In this document: piece after piece, positions 50,201 through 60,925 of the stretch
Position numbering within the stretch: position 1 is the stretch's first letter
How the letters are laid out: each line of letters begins with the position of its first letter
Assembly: GCA_025331565.1 (NCBI GenBank)
Contig: JAFREQ010000040.1
Location: 4,141,001 to 4,205,000 of the forward strand
DNA: 64,000 bases
Direction of reading: 5' to 3'
DNA from: Holacanthus passer
Taxonomy: Eukaryota; Chordata; Actinopteri; Pomacanthidae
Translations under genes and position numbers: made by a program
The notes under the pieces: model-generated
The model's database searches: none
Told to the model about the DNA's origin: nothing
What the model saw: the letters and a program-made list of their open reading frames with translations, nothing else

Positions 50201-53200
50201 CTCTGGGTTTCAGTCTCCACTTAAAAGGAAACAAAATTAATAAAGCTCTTGCATGGCCCCTTTTGAAGTCCAACAGCTTGTTTAGAAAAGTTCAAGACCA
50301 CCATGAATGAGTTACATGTTATTAACTTAGCATGCGATTCCTTCGTTCTTTGAAGAGTGTGAATTTTTGGCTAATTCATAACAGAACATCAATCATCCTG
50401 TCCAGATACAGAGATGAGTGGATTTCGTCAGCGCACGTGAATGTTGTACGTGTTAATAGTAATTTAAGAAAGCGGGATGATAAATGATGTTACAGTCAAC
50501 GTACACACACAGGCAGCAGAGCATAAATAGCTTAAATTAGTGACCCTGTGGTCTTCGAGAAAACACACTTAAGTACATAACTAAGGCCTCATTAGATCGG
50601 CTTTGAAGATCAGGCCCCTTTGTGAAGAGTCATGTTACTGAAAACAGGTGTTTGCCTTTTAACCGTTTGCTGTATATTTTCACTTTTTTGTATTCAAACG
50701 TAACCAATGTGCATGAGATGTTTGGTGTCTGGTGCTTTACTCAGCCAGACATAGTGCAGTAACTCGCTGAGATTTACTGAAAACTGTCTTTGTTTTTCCT
50801 TTCTTGGGCTGATTTTCATATCCCGGCTCCAGGTCTCACCATTGCCAAGCGTATTGAAATCTCAGACTTGCCACAGCTGGTGGCAGCCTTCCACAGCCTC
50901 GTGGGGCTGGCGGCTGTTCTCACCTGCATTGCCGAGTTCATGATTGAGTACCCCCACCTGGACGCTCACCCAGCAGCTGGTATGATCAAGACTGTGGCGT
51001 ATCTTGGCACCTACATCGGAGGCGTCACTTTCAGTGGCTCGCTGGTGGCCTACGGCAAACTTCAAGGTAATGAGTTTGACAAACAAAACCTGAATAAATG
51101 AGTGGAGAATCAATGCAGATGCGTCCACGCAGGTGCATGGAACAATATAGCAATTAACATTCGATCATAGTCTGTGGCCTGTGTAAAAATCCTGAGGCGA
51201 GCCAATTGATTCACATTTCGGTATCAAGATGGCAAGAGGAAAAGATCGAAGTGACTAAGTGAAGAGGGTTCATTGTTGGGGCATTTATGACAGGAGTTCA
51301 CATTTAAGTCTGTGGGAGAGACATCAGTATATAGGGTTGGACATCGTGGTTGACAGCGAACATTTGATGACTGATGCTCAGGTATTAGTGCGATATGTAA
51401 GGAAAAAGTGCAACTCTTCCTCAGGTGACAGATTAGTCAATGCAAGACATGATCAGACTGTCAGCAAGAACAGTTTGTCAACAAATACAGAGAGAGGGAT
51501 ATTATAGTAGTGTTGCAGTGCATTAACCCATCATCCCAAATATTAATGCACATTTGAGAGTTCAGTAGTGCAAAAACCATCGGCACTGATCTACAGAGAT
51601 GTGGAGAAAGTGATATGGTCAGATTAATCTTTCACTGTATTCTTGACAAGTTGGTAAGTGCATGAGTGGCTACACCAAGAGAACAGTCCAGGCCTGAATG
51701 ATTGACCCCCACAGTGAGGGGGTCCAGTGGCTCTGTTATGTTGTGGGGGTCATTTTTTGCTAGCATGGTTTGGGTCCACTTGTCCCCTTAGAGGGAAGAG
51801 TCACTGCAAATCACTATTAAGTTGGTCTGAGTGATCATCTTTATCCTATGAAGAAACATTTCCATCCTGAGTGGTCTCTTCCAGGATGACAGTGCCCCCA
51901 TCCATTGGGCATAAGGGCTCATTGAATGGTCTGAGTATGAAAATGATGTGAATCAAATGCTATAACCTTCACAGTCATCAGATCTCAACCCAATTTAACA
52001 CCTTACTACTTCACTTTATGTTTTCTTTTCCTTTCATTTGTCACCCGCTCGTAAATATTGTGCATGTAACAAGTTTTAAAGTCTGTAGACGATGTCCTTT
52101 ACAAGTCTGATCTTCTTCATTTGGCACAGGCACACTAATATCTTTATAAACACACTGAGCTTCATGTCCTCTGGTGCTGATTGTCTGTTTCATCTAGTTA
52201 AAGCCAAAAATCCTCTGGTAAATCCAGGCCTGGACTGGGGTTTGTGTGCATGTGTCAGCAGTCCCTAATTTACATTGTAGTGCGACTGATCAAGAGCAAA
52301 CCATGAGAAGCTTTCTGGTTGTTAGGGGTTGGGCAGGGCAGCGGCTGCATGGCTGTGGTCGGCGGAGGGCTGCTGCTTGATTTGTGGATCAGAAAGACTC
52401 AGACAGCTGATTAGAGGCCGCCGCAGTCCACAGACACTTGACACTGCTTAAGAGAAAAGTGTGTTTACATGTTTTTATCTTGTCAAATTGTTTCCATTTA
52501 GCCTTGCAAAATAGTTTGAATCATTTCTGGCGTCTCAGAAAATGTTTGTTGAAAATGTTTTTGGTTGTAGGCATCTTGAACTCAGCCCCCTTGATGCTGC
52601 CTGGACGGCACGTGTTGAACAGTGGCCTGATGGCAATGTCAATGGGAGGCATGGTGCCCTTTATGCTCAGTACCAGCTATGGTACTGGCATGGGCTGTCT
52701 GCTGGGAGTGTCTGGGCTTTCCACTATTATGGTGAGTATCAAAGATTCACTAAGCTGAGAACAGCTCGAATTTGATGTTATAATGGTAAAATATGGTAGA
52801 AACGTCATTATGAGGAGAGTACACACTTTTAAAGTCTCACAGATAAGGCAGAACTCCAAACTCCTTGTTTTATTTCTGCACAATTCTCCAACCTCCCCAT
52901 AGGGTGTCACCCTGACAGCGGCCATTGGGGGCGCTGACATGCCTGTGGTCATCACCGTGTTGAACAGCTACTCTGGATGGGCTCTCTGTGCTGAAGGCTT
53001 CTTACTAGACAACAATCTCATGACCATTGTTGGAGCTCTGATTGGCTCCTCCGGTGCCATCCTCTCCTACATCATGTGTGTGGTGAGTATAAGGACATGA
53101 GCCACAATGGTGAACATACAATTAACCTGAGCTTGAGTTGTTGTCCTCCTCTCTTTCAAGGCTATGAACCGCTCCCTGCCCAATGTGATCCTGGGTGGCT

Positions 53201-56200
53201 ACGGCACCACTTCCACAGCGGGTGGTAAGCCCATGGAGATTGTTGGCACTCACACTGAGGTCAATGTGGACCAGACCATTGACATAATCAAAGAAGCCAA
53301 CAACATCATCATCACACCAGGTACAGAATGTACATGCAACACAAGACATTTGTATGAGTCCACTGGGCATTTATAAGGAATGTCATTTTCCACTTTGTGA
53401 CCAACATTAACATATTGGCTCACCTGCCAAGGGTTGGTTTAAAGAAAGCCCATAAAACACATTCTTTAGTATCAAACAGTATAAAAATTGACAGTATCAA
53501 AGTTGATGCGGTAGAACTGGAGATACCATCTTTTTATTCCATGCATTCTTCTTCCTCGTCAAAACCTGGTGCCTTCATTACCCAGAATACAGCTCAACTT
53601 CAGTCACTCGAATGTACAGATTTGGGTGTCCCCCAGAAAGTGGAGACACTCCTCAAAAGACAGTAGCCTTTGGGTTGACATCATAGCGGATAGTGTGGAT
53701 CCTCGTCTGCGCTCCAGCTGTAGGTTTTCAGACTGTCTGGATCAATAACATCAACTATCTCTCTCATCTGATTAACTTCACCTGACAAAGGCTGAGTCTG
53801 ACTGCTCTGCCAAAATCTGACTTAAATGTTTTTGCAGCAGCTCTGGGAAAGCTAGAAGCTACAAAGTGAAATGATCAGATCTTGGACTGATTGATTTGGT
53901 GGTAATTAATTAAACTCAGAATATCGAATCATGGAAACCACAAGAGGGAGCAGTTTGTCCACAAATGATCCCACAGCCACCTGGTTTGACGTGACATCCA
54001 TTCTGTATAAAGTGAGTGTGTCAGTACATATTTGTTCGTGAAGAGTAAAGAATGATTGGTTTGATTTTTGAGTGCGAGATCACATCTTGATTTAATAAAT
54101 GGAAAAAGCTTGCTCACATGGCCTGAGCGAGAGGAACACCTCTTGGATACTCGGATTGCTGTTGTTTTCCAGAGGTTCCAAATCAACGCAAGAGTCTTTA
54201 TCTGTCATATATATTTAAATTTTTTTTCTTACTATGTTTGTTATGCACCAAAACACCAGTGTGAATTCTTCATATTTGAAAACCTACTTGGCAATAAACC
54301 TATTCTGATTCCGAGGACAGCTGTGTGGTCCAACATGCTGGTTTGATTAGAGAAACAGTGAAAAGTCATAAGTGCTATTGAGTCCAGACTCGAGGCTTCT
54401 CCATGCGCTGTCAACAACAAAGCACGGCAGTGAGGAAACAGAAGGCTCCAGTTGTCTGGGGAATTAGAAGATACGGGTTATGGGTGACTGGCTTCAAAAA
54501 CTCGATTAGGGGTATTGCTGAACTCTACGAGGTACCTGACCACCAGGGTTAAATAGGGGTTATGCAGACCCAAGGAAAGGAGTTCTTTGCACGCAGGGGA
54601 CCCAAATGCGCACCACACATGCAAACTTTTCCTAAGAAATATGTCTCTCAGGCCAGTGAACCACTATGATTTAGCACAGAGAGGAGATTTGTGGTGGATG
54701 AGGACACGGAGAGAGGGACCAAAGAAAGAATGAAGGTTAGCAGAATAACTAGTTTTATTGTTCTTGAACCCCCAATGGATTGCAAATGAACAATAACTGT
54801 CAAATGCTTATTTATTCCAAAGAAATCCAGGATAGGAATTGCCATTGGATAATAGACTCAAGCAACCAAGGAAGGATTACAAAATCTCTAGATACTAGTA
54901 AAATAAAGTTTATTATATCCTGAGACAAAGGGCATCTTTATAAAGATGAAGCTATCACATGTTTATCCTCTGTATGTTTTTGTGTTTAGGTTGGGGTCTG
55001 TGTGCCGCAAAAGCCCAGTATCCGATTGCAGACATGGTGAAGATGCTGAGGGAACAGGGCAAGGTTGTCAGGTGAATGTCTACACACACATTCTTCTCTT
55101 TTCTAAACAAGATTACTGCTGCTTCTCTGTTCGCTTTTTTTTTTTTTTTTTTTTTACAAACCAAAAACCATTTCGTACTAATACCTGATATGTTGCAAGT
55201 ACTCAAATACCTGATATTTTCAGACTTGAGTATTCTAATTCTATGCTACTTTATACTTCTATGCCACTTCTTTCAGTAGGAAATATTGTACTTTTTACTC
55301 CCCAGCATTTATGTGACAACTATAGTTTCCTTTTCAGGTTTAGATTTTTGCTAACTAAACATGTTTAAACAGTTTTTTTGTGATGTACAAAGTAATATAG
55401 AATATAATATAATGAACAATATGTAAAGTATTTAATAGTGGTTTCATCTCCACCAGCTACATGAAAATGCTACTGTATAATATACTTTACTATACTTCTG
55501 TATAATAATAAATGTGCTTAAGTATGAGTTTAAATGCTGGATTTTTACTTGTAATTTAATTTTTTAACTTTAATATTAATTAAAGATCTCTATTCTACCA
55601 CTAAAGCAGTAGAGACAGGCACATTTGTACTTGATGCACCAAAGGAGCATGGTATCATTGATCAGGGAGTATAGAGCTCTCAATGCAAACCAATCAAATA
55701 TCGATGAGCATTAACATTTTGCGTCCATCTTCATCAGGTTTGGCATCCACCCAGTGGCTGGTCGTATGCCTGGCCAGCTGAACGTCCTCTTGGCTGAGGC
55801 TGGCGTTCCCTATGATGTGGTCCTGGAGATGGATGAGATCAACGAGGACTTCCCAGGTAAACTTTCTAAAAATATTTCTAGAGAGTTTTTGGACGGAGGA
55901 AGGTGACGGATAATTATACTTGATCAATTATGTGTAGTAATCGCATCCCCCTTTCATCTGCACTTGAAGCAGCCTTAGGTTGTCTTGAGATTTAGAGAAC
56001 AGTCTTATTTTCTTAGCAACCAGGCATACAGTCTGAGACACATGGTTCTGTTTATGACAGAGGGAGATAAATGTGGTGACAGGGAACCCAATAACATTAG
56101 TGAGGACAATTGCAGAGCATTTTGCTAGCGGTTTTCATGATCATCTTGTGTATAAATGTCTGCGGCCCACAGAGACAGACTTGACACTGGTCATCGGAGC

Positions 56201-56549
56201 CAACGACACCGTAAATTCTGCAGCACAGGAAGATCCAAACTCGATAATTGCTGGAATGCCTGTCCTGGAGGTGTGGAAGTCCAAACAGGTTGGTTTCTAA
56301 ATGACCTCGAAATATGTTTTCCTGCATGGACAATATCACTGTATTTTAGCTGTGTGGCACAAAAAGTGACCATATACACTAATTTAACCTTTACTCCAGG
56401 TGATTGTGATGAAGCGTACCTTGGGCGTGGGCTACGCTGCAGTAGATAACCCCATTTTCTACAAGCCCAACACATCAATGTTGCTGGGAGATGCCAAGAA
56501 GACATGTGACAGCCTGCAAGGAAAGATTAGAGAGACCTACTACCAGTGA
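44202..56549 (+). CDS. nnt: NAD(P) transhydrogenase, mitochondrial (21 coding exons)
   Basis: Inner-membrane enzyme that uses the proton gradient to transfer hydride from NADH to NADP+, supplying mitochondrial NADPH. Coding exons: 44202-44331, 45143-45372, 45468-45667, 45765-45852, 45999-46087, 46185-46372, 46645-46778, 46901-47092, 47621-47771, 48629-48790, 48871-48981, 49086-49231, 49742-49937, 50833-51066, 52571-52731, 52903-53082, 53161-53320, 54990-55071, 55738-55856, 56173-56288, 56400-56549 (1072 aa; human 1086). An Arg/Ser-rich presequence covers about residues 1-43. Domain I (NAD site) has RVTIAQGYDALSSMANIAG and the Rossmann loop VIGGGVAGLAAAG. Domain II is many TM helices. Domain III (NADP site) has GWGLCAAKAQYPIAD, GIHPVAGRMPGQLNV and GANDTVNSAAQEDP. 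The weakest junction is exon 11 (G|GTCTGA). polyA signal AATAAA at 56744-56749. Confidence 0.96.
51190..52085 (+). mobile_element. Dead Tc1/mariner-type transposon in nnt intron 14
   Basis: A remnant transposase frame starts with ATGGCAAGAGGAAAAGATCG at 51228, and a stop comes at the tenth codon. Downstream, broken frames still read FQDDSAPIH, with the second catalytic Asp region, and SSDLNPI followed by a stop where the DD34E family has NPIE: the catalytic Glu codon has become TAA. The 3' side carries CATTTGTCACCCGCTCGTAA, a remembered end phrase of this fish family. It is on the same strand as nnt. Intact TIRs were not found. Confidence 0.7.
55132..55155 (+). repeat. Poly-T tract in nnt intron 18
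   Basis: A run of about 20 T next to the hAT-like MITE copy. It may be an unstable length polymorphism. Confidence 0.8.
55195..55615. repeat. hAT-like teleost MITE in nnt intron 18
   Basis: It contains GACTTGAGTATTCTAATTCT, ATGCTACTTTATACTTCTAT, AAATATTGTACTTTTTACTC and, near the right end, GGATTTTTACTTGTAATTTA. This is the same family as the cluster at 16610-17965, in the opposite orientation to its left part. Confidence 0.6.
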
Positions 56550-56754
56550 TCCCTCATGAGCTCACTATCACGGACACTAGTCGTCAAATACAAAGGCTGG
56601 TTGACAGATAATATATATTAATATATTTTATATATTGGGTCTGCAGCAAATATGATTCTGTTACAAAGATACCCAACATTCATAAGATGATTTTTTGAAA
56701 ATATGGGAGATGAATGACTTAAACACATATGTACTGATTTGTAAATAAAAAATA

Positions 56755-57365
56755 TTTAAACGTATCTGAAATCCATTTCCTTGCATATTATTACATTTTA
56801 AGATTTAGGCTTTTTTTTTTTTTTTTTTTTTTAAATTAGATGACAGTGAAGAGACAGACAGGAAATGGGGAAAAGAGGGGGGGGTATGACATGCAACAAA
56901 GGTCACCCGCTGGAATCAAACCAGCGCCGGATTGCAACCATGTGGCATGAGCTGTAACCATTCAGCTGTGAAGACACTCCAGATTTTAAGATTGAAATAA
57001 TAAGCAGCAATGTAATTTAAGTGAATTAGAGTGAGATGAGCAAAAACAAAATGTCTGTCGCACCAAAATTAAGTTCCCAAAATGTCAAATGTGCATGCTA
57101 TTTCTTTCCTAATTAAATCAGAATCATTTTCCACATTCTGAATTTAAGAAAAGACCAAGACACAACACCATTTCCAATCTTTTTAAAATACTTAACTGTA
57201 CTTTTAAATAATTAACTCCTCTTGTGTTTGTCACTTTGCAGAATTTTTTTTAGATTGCCATTAGTAAGTCTTTGTTGTGACTGTGGGGATTTGATTTCAG
57301 AGTTATGTCTTGTATTTACTCATGTATCAAACAACCCATTCATGTTTAGCAACTGTAAACCCTTT
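56755..57365. other. Convergent spacer nnt / dtwd1
   Basis: The nnt AATAAA is at 56744-56749 and a minus-strand AATAAA for dtwd1 is at about 57370-57375, so the two transcripts converge about 600 bp apart. The spacer holds a long T tract (about 56811-56832) and a SINE-like repeat. Nothing else is seen. Confidence 0.55.
56838..56987 (-). repeat. tRNA-derived SINE-like repeat
   Basis: On the plus strand: ATGACAGTGAAGAGACAGAC, AGGAAATGGGG, GACATGCAACAAAGGTCACC, GAATCAAACCAGCG, TGTAACCATTCAGCTGTG. On the minus strand this gives an A-box-like TGAATGGTTACAGCTC and a B-box-like GGTTTGATTCC about 40 nt apart, the spacing of a tRNA-type polymerase III promoter. The T tract at 56811-56832 becomes poly-A in the minus reading, as expected for a SINE tail. 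A degenerate second copy is at 5705-5815. Confidence 0.6.
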
Positions 57366-57531
57366 GTGTTTTATTGCATAGTCTTATACAAACAGATGTC
57401 ACAGTATCCCTTACAAAATAAAATATCACTCAGCCATAAAATAAAACCGGACAACACAGAGCTTGCATGTGCTTCTACTCTTCAGCTGCAGTTCATGACA
57501 GTCTCTCATAGCTGATTTCAGTTCTTTCCTC

Positions 57532-59617
57532 TCAGAGTTTTCCAGCGGAAGTTTTAGCTTTGTTGACAACTGAGTGCAGGTAGGAGTAGAAGAAAAGAAG
57601 GTTATCATATTCTCCGTTGTACTCTTGAGCAAGGCAATGCTTGTGGAAGTCCTTGACGAAATAATAAATAGCTTCGATAGTAGCCAGGTAGGTGTCGGGT
57701 TTGCCCTTCTGACGGCGCCAGAAACATGTTTTCCTCATCTTCAGCTCTACCTGGAGCAGATCTGGGGGAGAGCACATGAGAACACTTGAGTGAGATCATG
57801 TTAAACAGCATTGTGGGTGAAGTAAATTTGCCCCCAACAATCACCAGCGGTCAGAACTCTTTTTGAAAAGCTGCACAAATGCAATCTTTCATGATTACCT
57901 TGCAGTCTCTCATCTGTGCTGATCTTGTTGGTCTGGTTCCATGTGCTGTCAATGAAGACCACCCTCTGTAGGGGATACACCCTTGACTCCAAGCCCTTTG
58001 CTTCATCTGGGGTCCCTGACTCTGGGTTCTCTGCAGTGTGTGTGGCGCCTTGAGTATCCTCACTTTTCAGCCTCTTTATGCACGGTTCATCAAAGGTGTA
58101 ATGTGACTTGCTGTCAGTTCGGTCCTGCAAACACTGCATCATGTCTTGAACTGAGACAGCCCCTGGACCAGGGAACACCAACACCACCTGGAGAAGGCAG
58201 AGAGACAACAGAGATTCAGAGTGGAACACCATCATACAAACCAAGACTAGAGTACAAATAATGTGTTTCGACAATGTGGTAATTTAAGTATGGCTAAATT
58301 TGGAAGCACTGAAAGAGGAATACAGTTTTATAGGAGAAAAAAACAAGTTTAAAAACTGAAAACATGAGGTCATTTAACTGAGTGAAATAGATGAGAAAAC
58401 AAGAAGGAAAAAGTCAAAGTTTGAAACTGTCAAATACAATAAACATACATGGCTTTTGCACTGTAATTCTGTAAATCTTGTCAAATTACAGTATTTGATT
58501 ATACCTAATATAACTAAAGCTATGAAATGTAAACTTGTCAAGCATGAAATATGAAAATGCAGCAACTGGCTCAATCTTCAAAATCTGACAGATTGCAATT
58601 TTTTTCATAATAAAGTTGTATACAACATGAATCAAAATCTAAACTTAGTTATAGTACAACAATTACATGGGAACATAATGCACAAAAAACAGGCATTTAC
58701 TACAATGACTGAATTCTGTGGAAGTATCAACACATGACTCAAAGCAGCTGCTTGCATTAAAAACAAAAAACAAAACAAAAGCGTAGTGACAATGGAGGTT
58801 TTTTTCTAATAGGTAAAAGCAGAAAATTAAGCAGCAGAAATATGATGACAACAAAGAATCAAAGCTGAAACATTAGTTGACTGATTAATTGAAAAGAACC
58901 TGCAACTATTATGATAATCAATTAAACTTTTATTTTTCCATAAAGAGTACAGCACCACGATGAGAATTAAAGGCAAAAGAGTTAAATAAGCTACGTTCCT
59001 TCATGATGAAAAACAACTAACCTTGTCCTTTTCAAAGTCAGGTATGCAGGGGTAGGTGTATATGGTGACGTCACTGGGGGCGAGGATCTTGGCATGGATT
59101 GCAGTGCTCTTTCCATCTGTCTCATTGGGATGCTTGATGATATCTATCTTCACAGGAAGCTGAGCACAACGTACAAAGTGTAGAGTCAGGTCCAAAACAC
59201 AATTACATTTCAACCCCACCATATGCAAAATTTTATAGAGCTTACATAAAAGACATGACAAACATTTTCCACCACATTAGGATACTACTATTGCGGCAAC
59301 TTCAGAGCTGAAGGCCCCTCTAAAAAGAACAATCAAGTGAGTCCTAACCTCTTACTGACCTTGATTAAGGGGATTTCTTGCAGGGTGACACCCACTAATG
59401 AGCAGCATGTGTAGCAGAAGAACATCCTTGATCCTCCACATTTAGAGCACTTCAACCTGCCCCTCTGCTGCGCTTCCTCCAGCACTGCATGTGATGCCAA
59501 TTTTAGACCTTGGAGAGGCTGTTTGGCAAGCCCATGAGTGTCTGATGAATCATTAGCGACTGTTGTTTTGTCACGGCAACTAGGATGGAGACGCTGGTCT
59601 TGATCCAGGCTACTCAT
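57532..59617 (-). CDS. dtwd1: tRNA-uridine aminocarboxypropyltransferase 1 (4 coding exons)
   Basis: DTW-domain enzyme that transfers the aminocarboxypropyl group of S-adenosylmethionine to uridine at position 20 of certain tRNAs (acp3U20). Coding exons from 5' to 3': 59360-59617, 59022-59159, 57899-58187, 57532-57761 (304 aa, the same length as human DTWD1). A zinc-ribbon-like pair of CxxC motifs sits at C57/C60 and C68/C71. The domain signature FIDSTWNQTNKI and the motifs RKTCFWRRQKGKPDTYLATIEA and LLFFYSYLH are intact. The start is the first ATG (MSSLDQDQ). A non-coding exon 1 is likely near 60700 (minus-strand donor CACCG|GTAACG at about 60692). A minus-strand AATAAA is at 57370-57375. 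Confidence 0.94.
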
Positions 59618-60694
59618 GTTTGCTCTTTAAATGTTGACAGACCAGTGCTGGAGTACTTGGGCCTCCACATTCATAACTGAACACCAATGACAAAACAAAT
59701 GATCCATACATTAGTGGACAGAAATAATCCGACATTTACATAAGGGATTGAAATAATGTGGAAAAGTCATTAAACGAGCTTTGGGGTTGTTAGTAAAAAG
59801 GTCATACAGGAGTCTTTTTCAAACAAATGATTTGGGAGATATTGGGTATATTAAAACAACATTAATATTGTGATGAGACTAGATTATGCTTCAGCAGTTT
59901 TACTGTTTACCTTTACTGCTAATACTGTTAGTATTATAAAAAGTCATACATTCATTAAATGTGAAATGATCAATGATGCTCTTTCTGCTTATATACACAA
60001 TAATTAAATGTTTTTTCTGACATCACATTAGTCATTCCTAGTTTAAATGTGAAAGCATCAACATTCACAATAGGGTCACATGATGAGCAGAGTCAATATA
60101 TCCTGATACTTGATTTTGTTACTATTGACAACAAAGAAGGAGAGACTTGTTTCACCAGAGCTTTAAACGAGATTCAGTTCAGTCTATAAGCTACACGACT
60201 CCACTGGATTGAGTTGTAGACAGACTGTTACATGACACTAATTGCATAGAGAGGATTAGCTAATGTCATTGTGCCTGGGTGAGAGAGCTAGTGAATAAAT
60301 GAAGTGAGCTAAGCACAAACGTACAACTCTGTTATTAGCATTTCAGAGTTCCAGAGCATAACATAGTTTACATTATATTTTCATGTATCCCCCTCTTCTA
60401 TTTAGCTCAATAAGATCTGACGGTAAACCAAATACTGCTGCACATCTGTCCCGTCTTACATACTCCAGCTAACGTTACAGTACAGTCAACATTACCTGAT
60501 TCATGCTAGTGAAGTTAGCTTAAGTTAGCAAGCTTGGCTAAACACTGTAGCTTCGGCTACTAGCAGACACAAACCACAGTGGATATTTCGTTAGCTAATG
60601 GCAGAATAAGTGGAAAGGGATTTCAAGCAAGTTGCAAGCGATACATTGTCCTCTAACCAGTCACATAACACAAAAACGTGTCTAACGTTACCGG

Positions 60695-60830
60695 TGTGTA
60701 GTCAAATGATGGAAGTCTTCTTCTACGCCGGAAATGCTGCTCCGTATAAAGGAAACGGTTCTTCTGCCGGTTAGGCGTTGCTAAGCATCCACTTCCGGAT
60801 GTCTGCCGTTGCGTAGCGACCACAGATTGT
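60695..60830. promoter_or_regulatory. Bidirectional promoter dtwd1 / unnamed divergent gene
   Basis: GC- and CpG-rich stretch between the predicted non-coding dtwd1 exon 1 and the divergent coding exon at 60831. It holds two ETS-type sites (CCGGAAAT near 60729 and ACTTCCGGAT at 60791-60800). It also holds two imperfect palindromes that resemble RFX X-boxes: GTTGCTAAGCATCC (60777-60790) and GTTGCGTAGCGACC (60808-60821). No TATA box. The factor assignment is inferred from motif shape. Confidence 0.5.
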
Positions 60831-60925
60831 ATGAAACACCTGGCCCGACCTTACGACTTTACCTGCCGGTGGTGGACGGTAGATGAACAGCAGGTGCTAA
60901 TGGTGAAACAAGAGGAACATTATAG
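60831..60925 (+). CDS. First coding exon of an unnamed gene divergent from dtwd1 (partial)
   Basis: From the ATG at 60831 an open frame encodes MKHLARPYDFTCRWWTVDEQ and then a Gln/Glu/Lys-rich stretch ending HYR. It closes at a good donor TTATAG|GTAATT (phase 2). It is too short to appear as an ORF. Support comes from position: head to head with dtwd1 on a CpG promoter, an open frame from the first ATG to the donor, and X-box-like sites just upstream. In human the head-to-head neighbour of DTWD1 is FAM227B, so this is a candidate by synteny only. I do not recognise the peptide and could not find the next exon in 60926-64000. Confidence 0.4.

Noticed and set aside
57801..58274. 157-codon minus-strand ORF read as its own gene
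   Set aside because: It is dtwd1 coding exon 3 (57899-58187) read through into both flanking introns. Splice sites and the flanking exons define the real boundaries.
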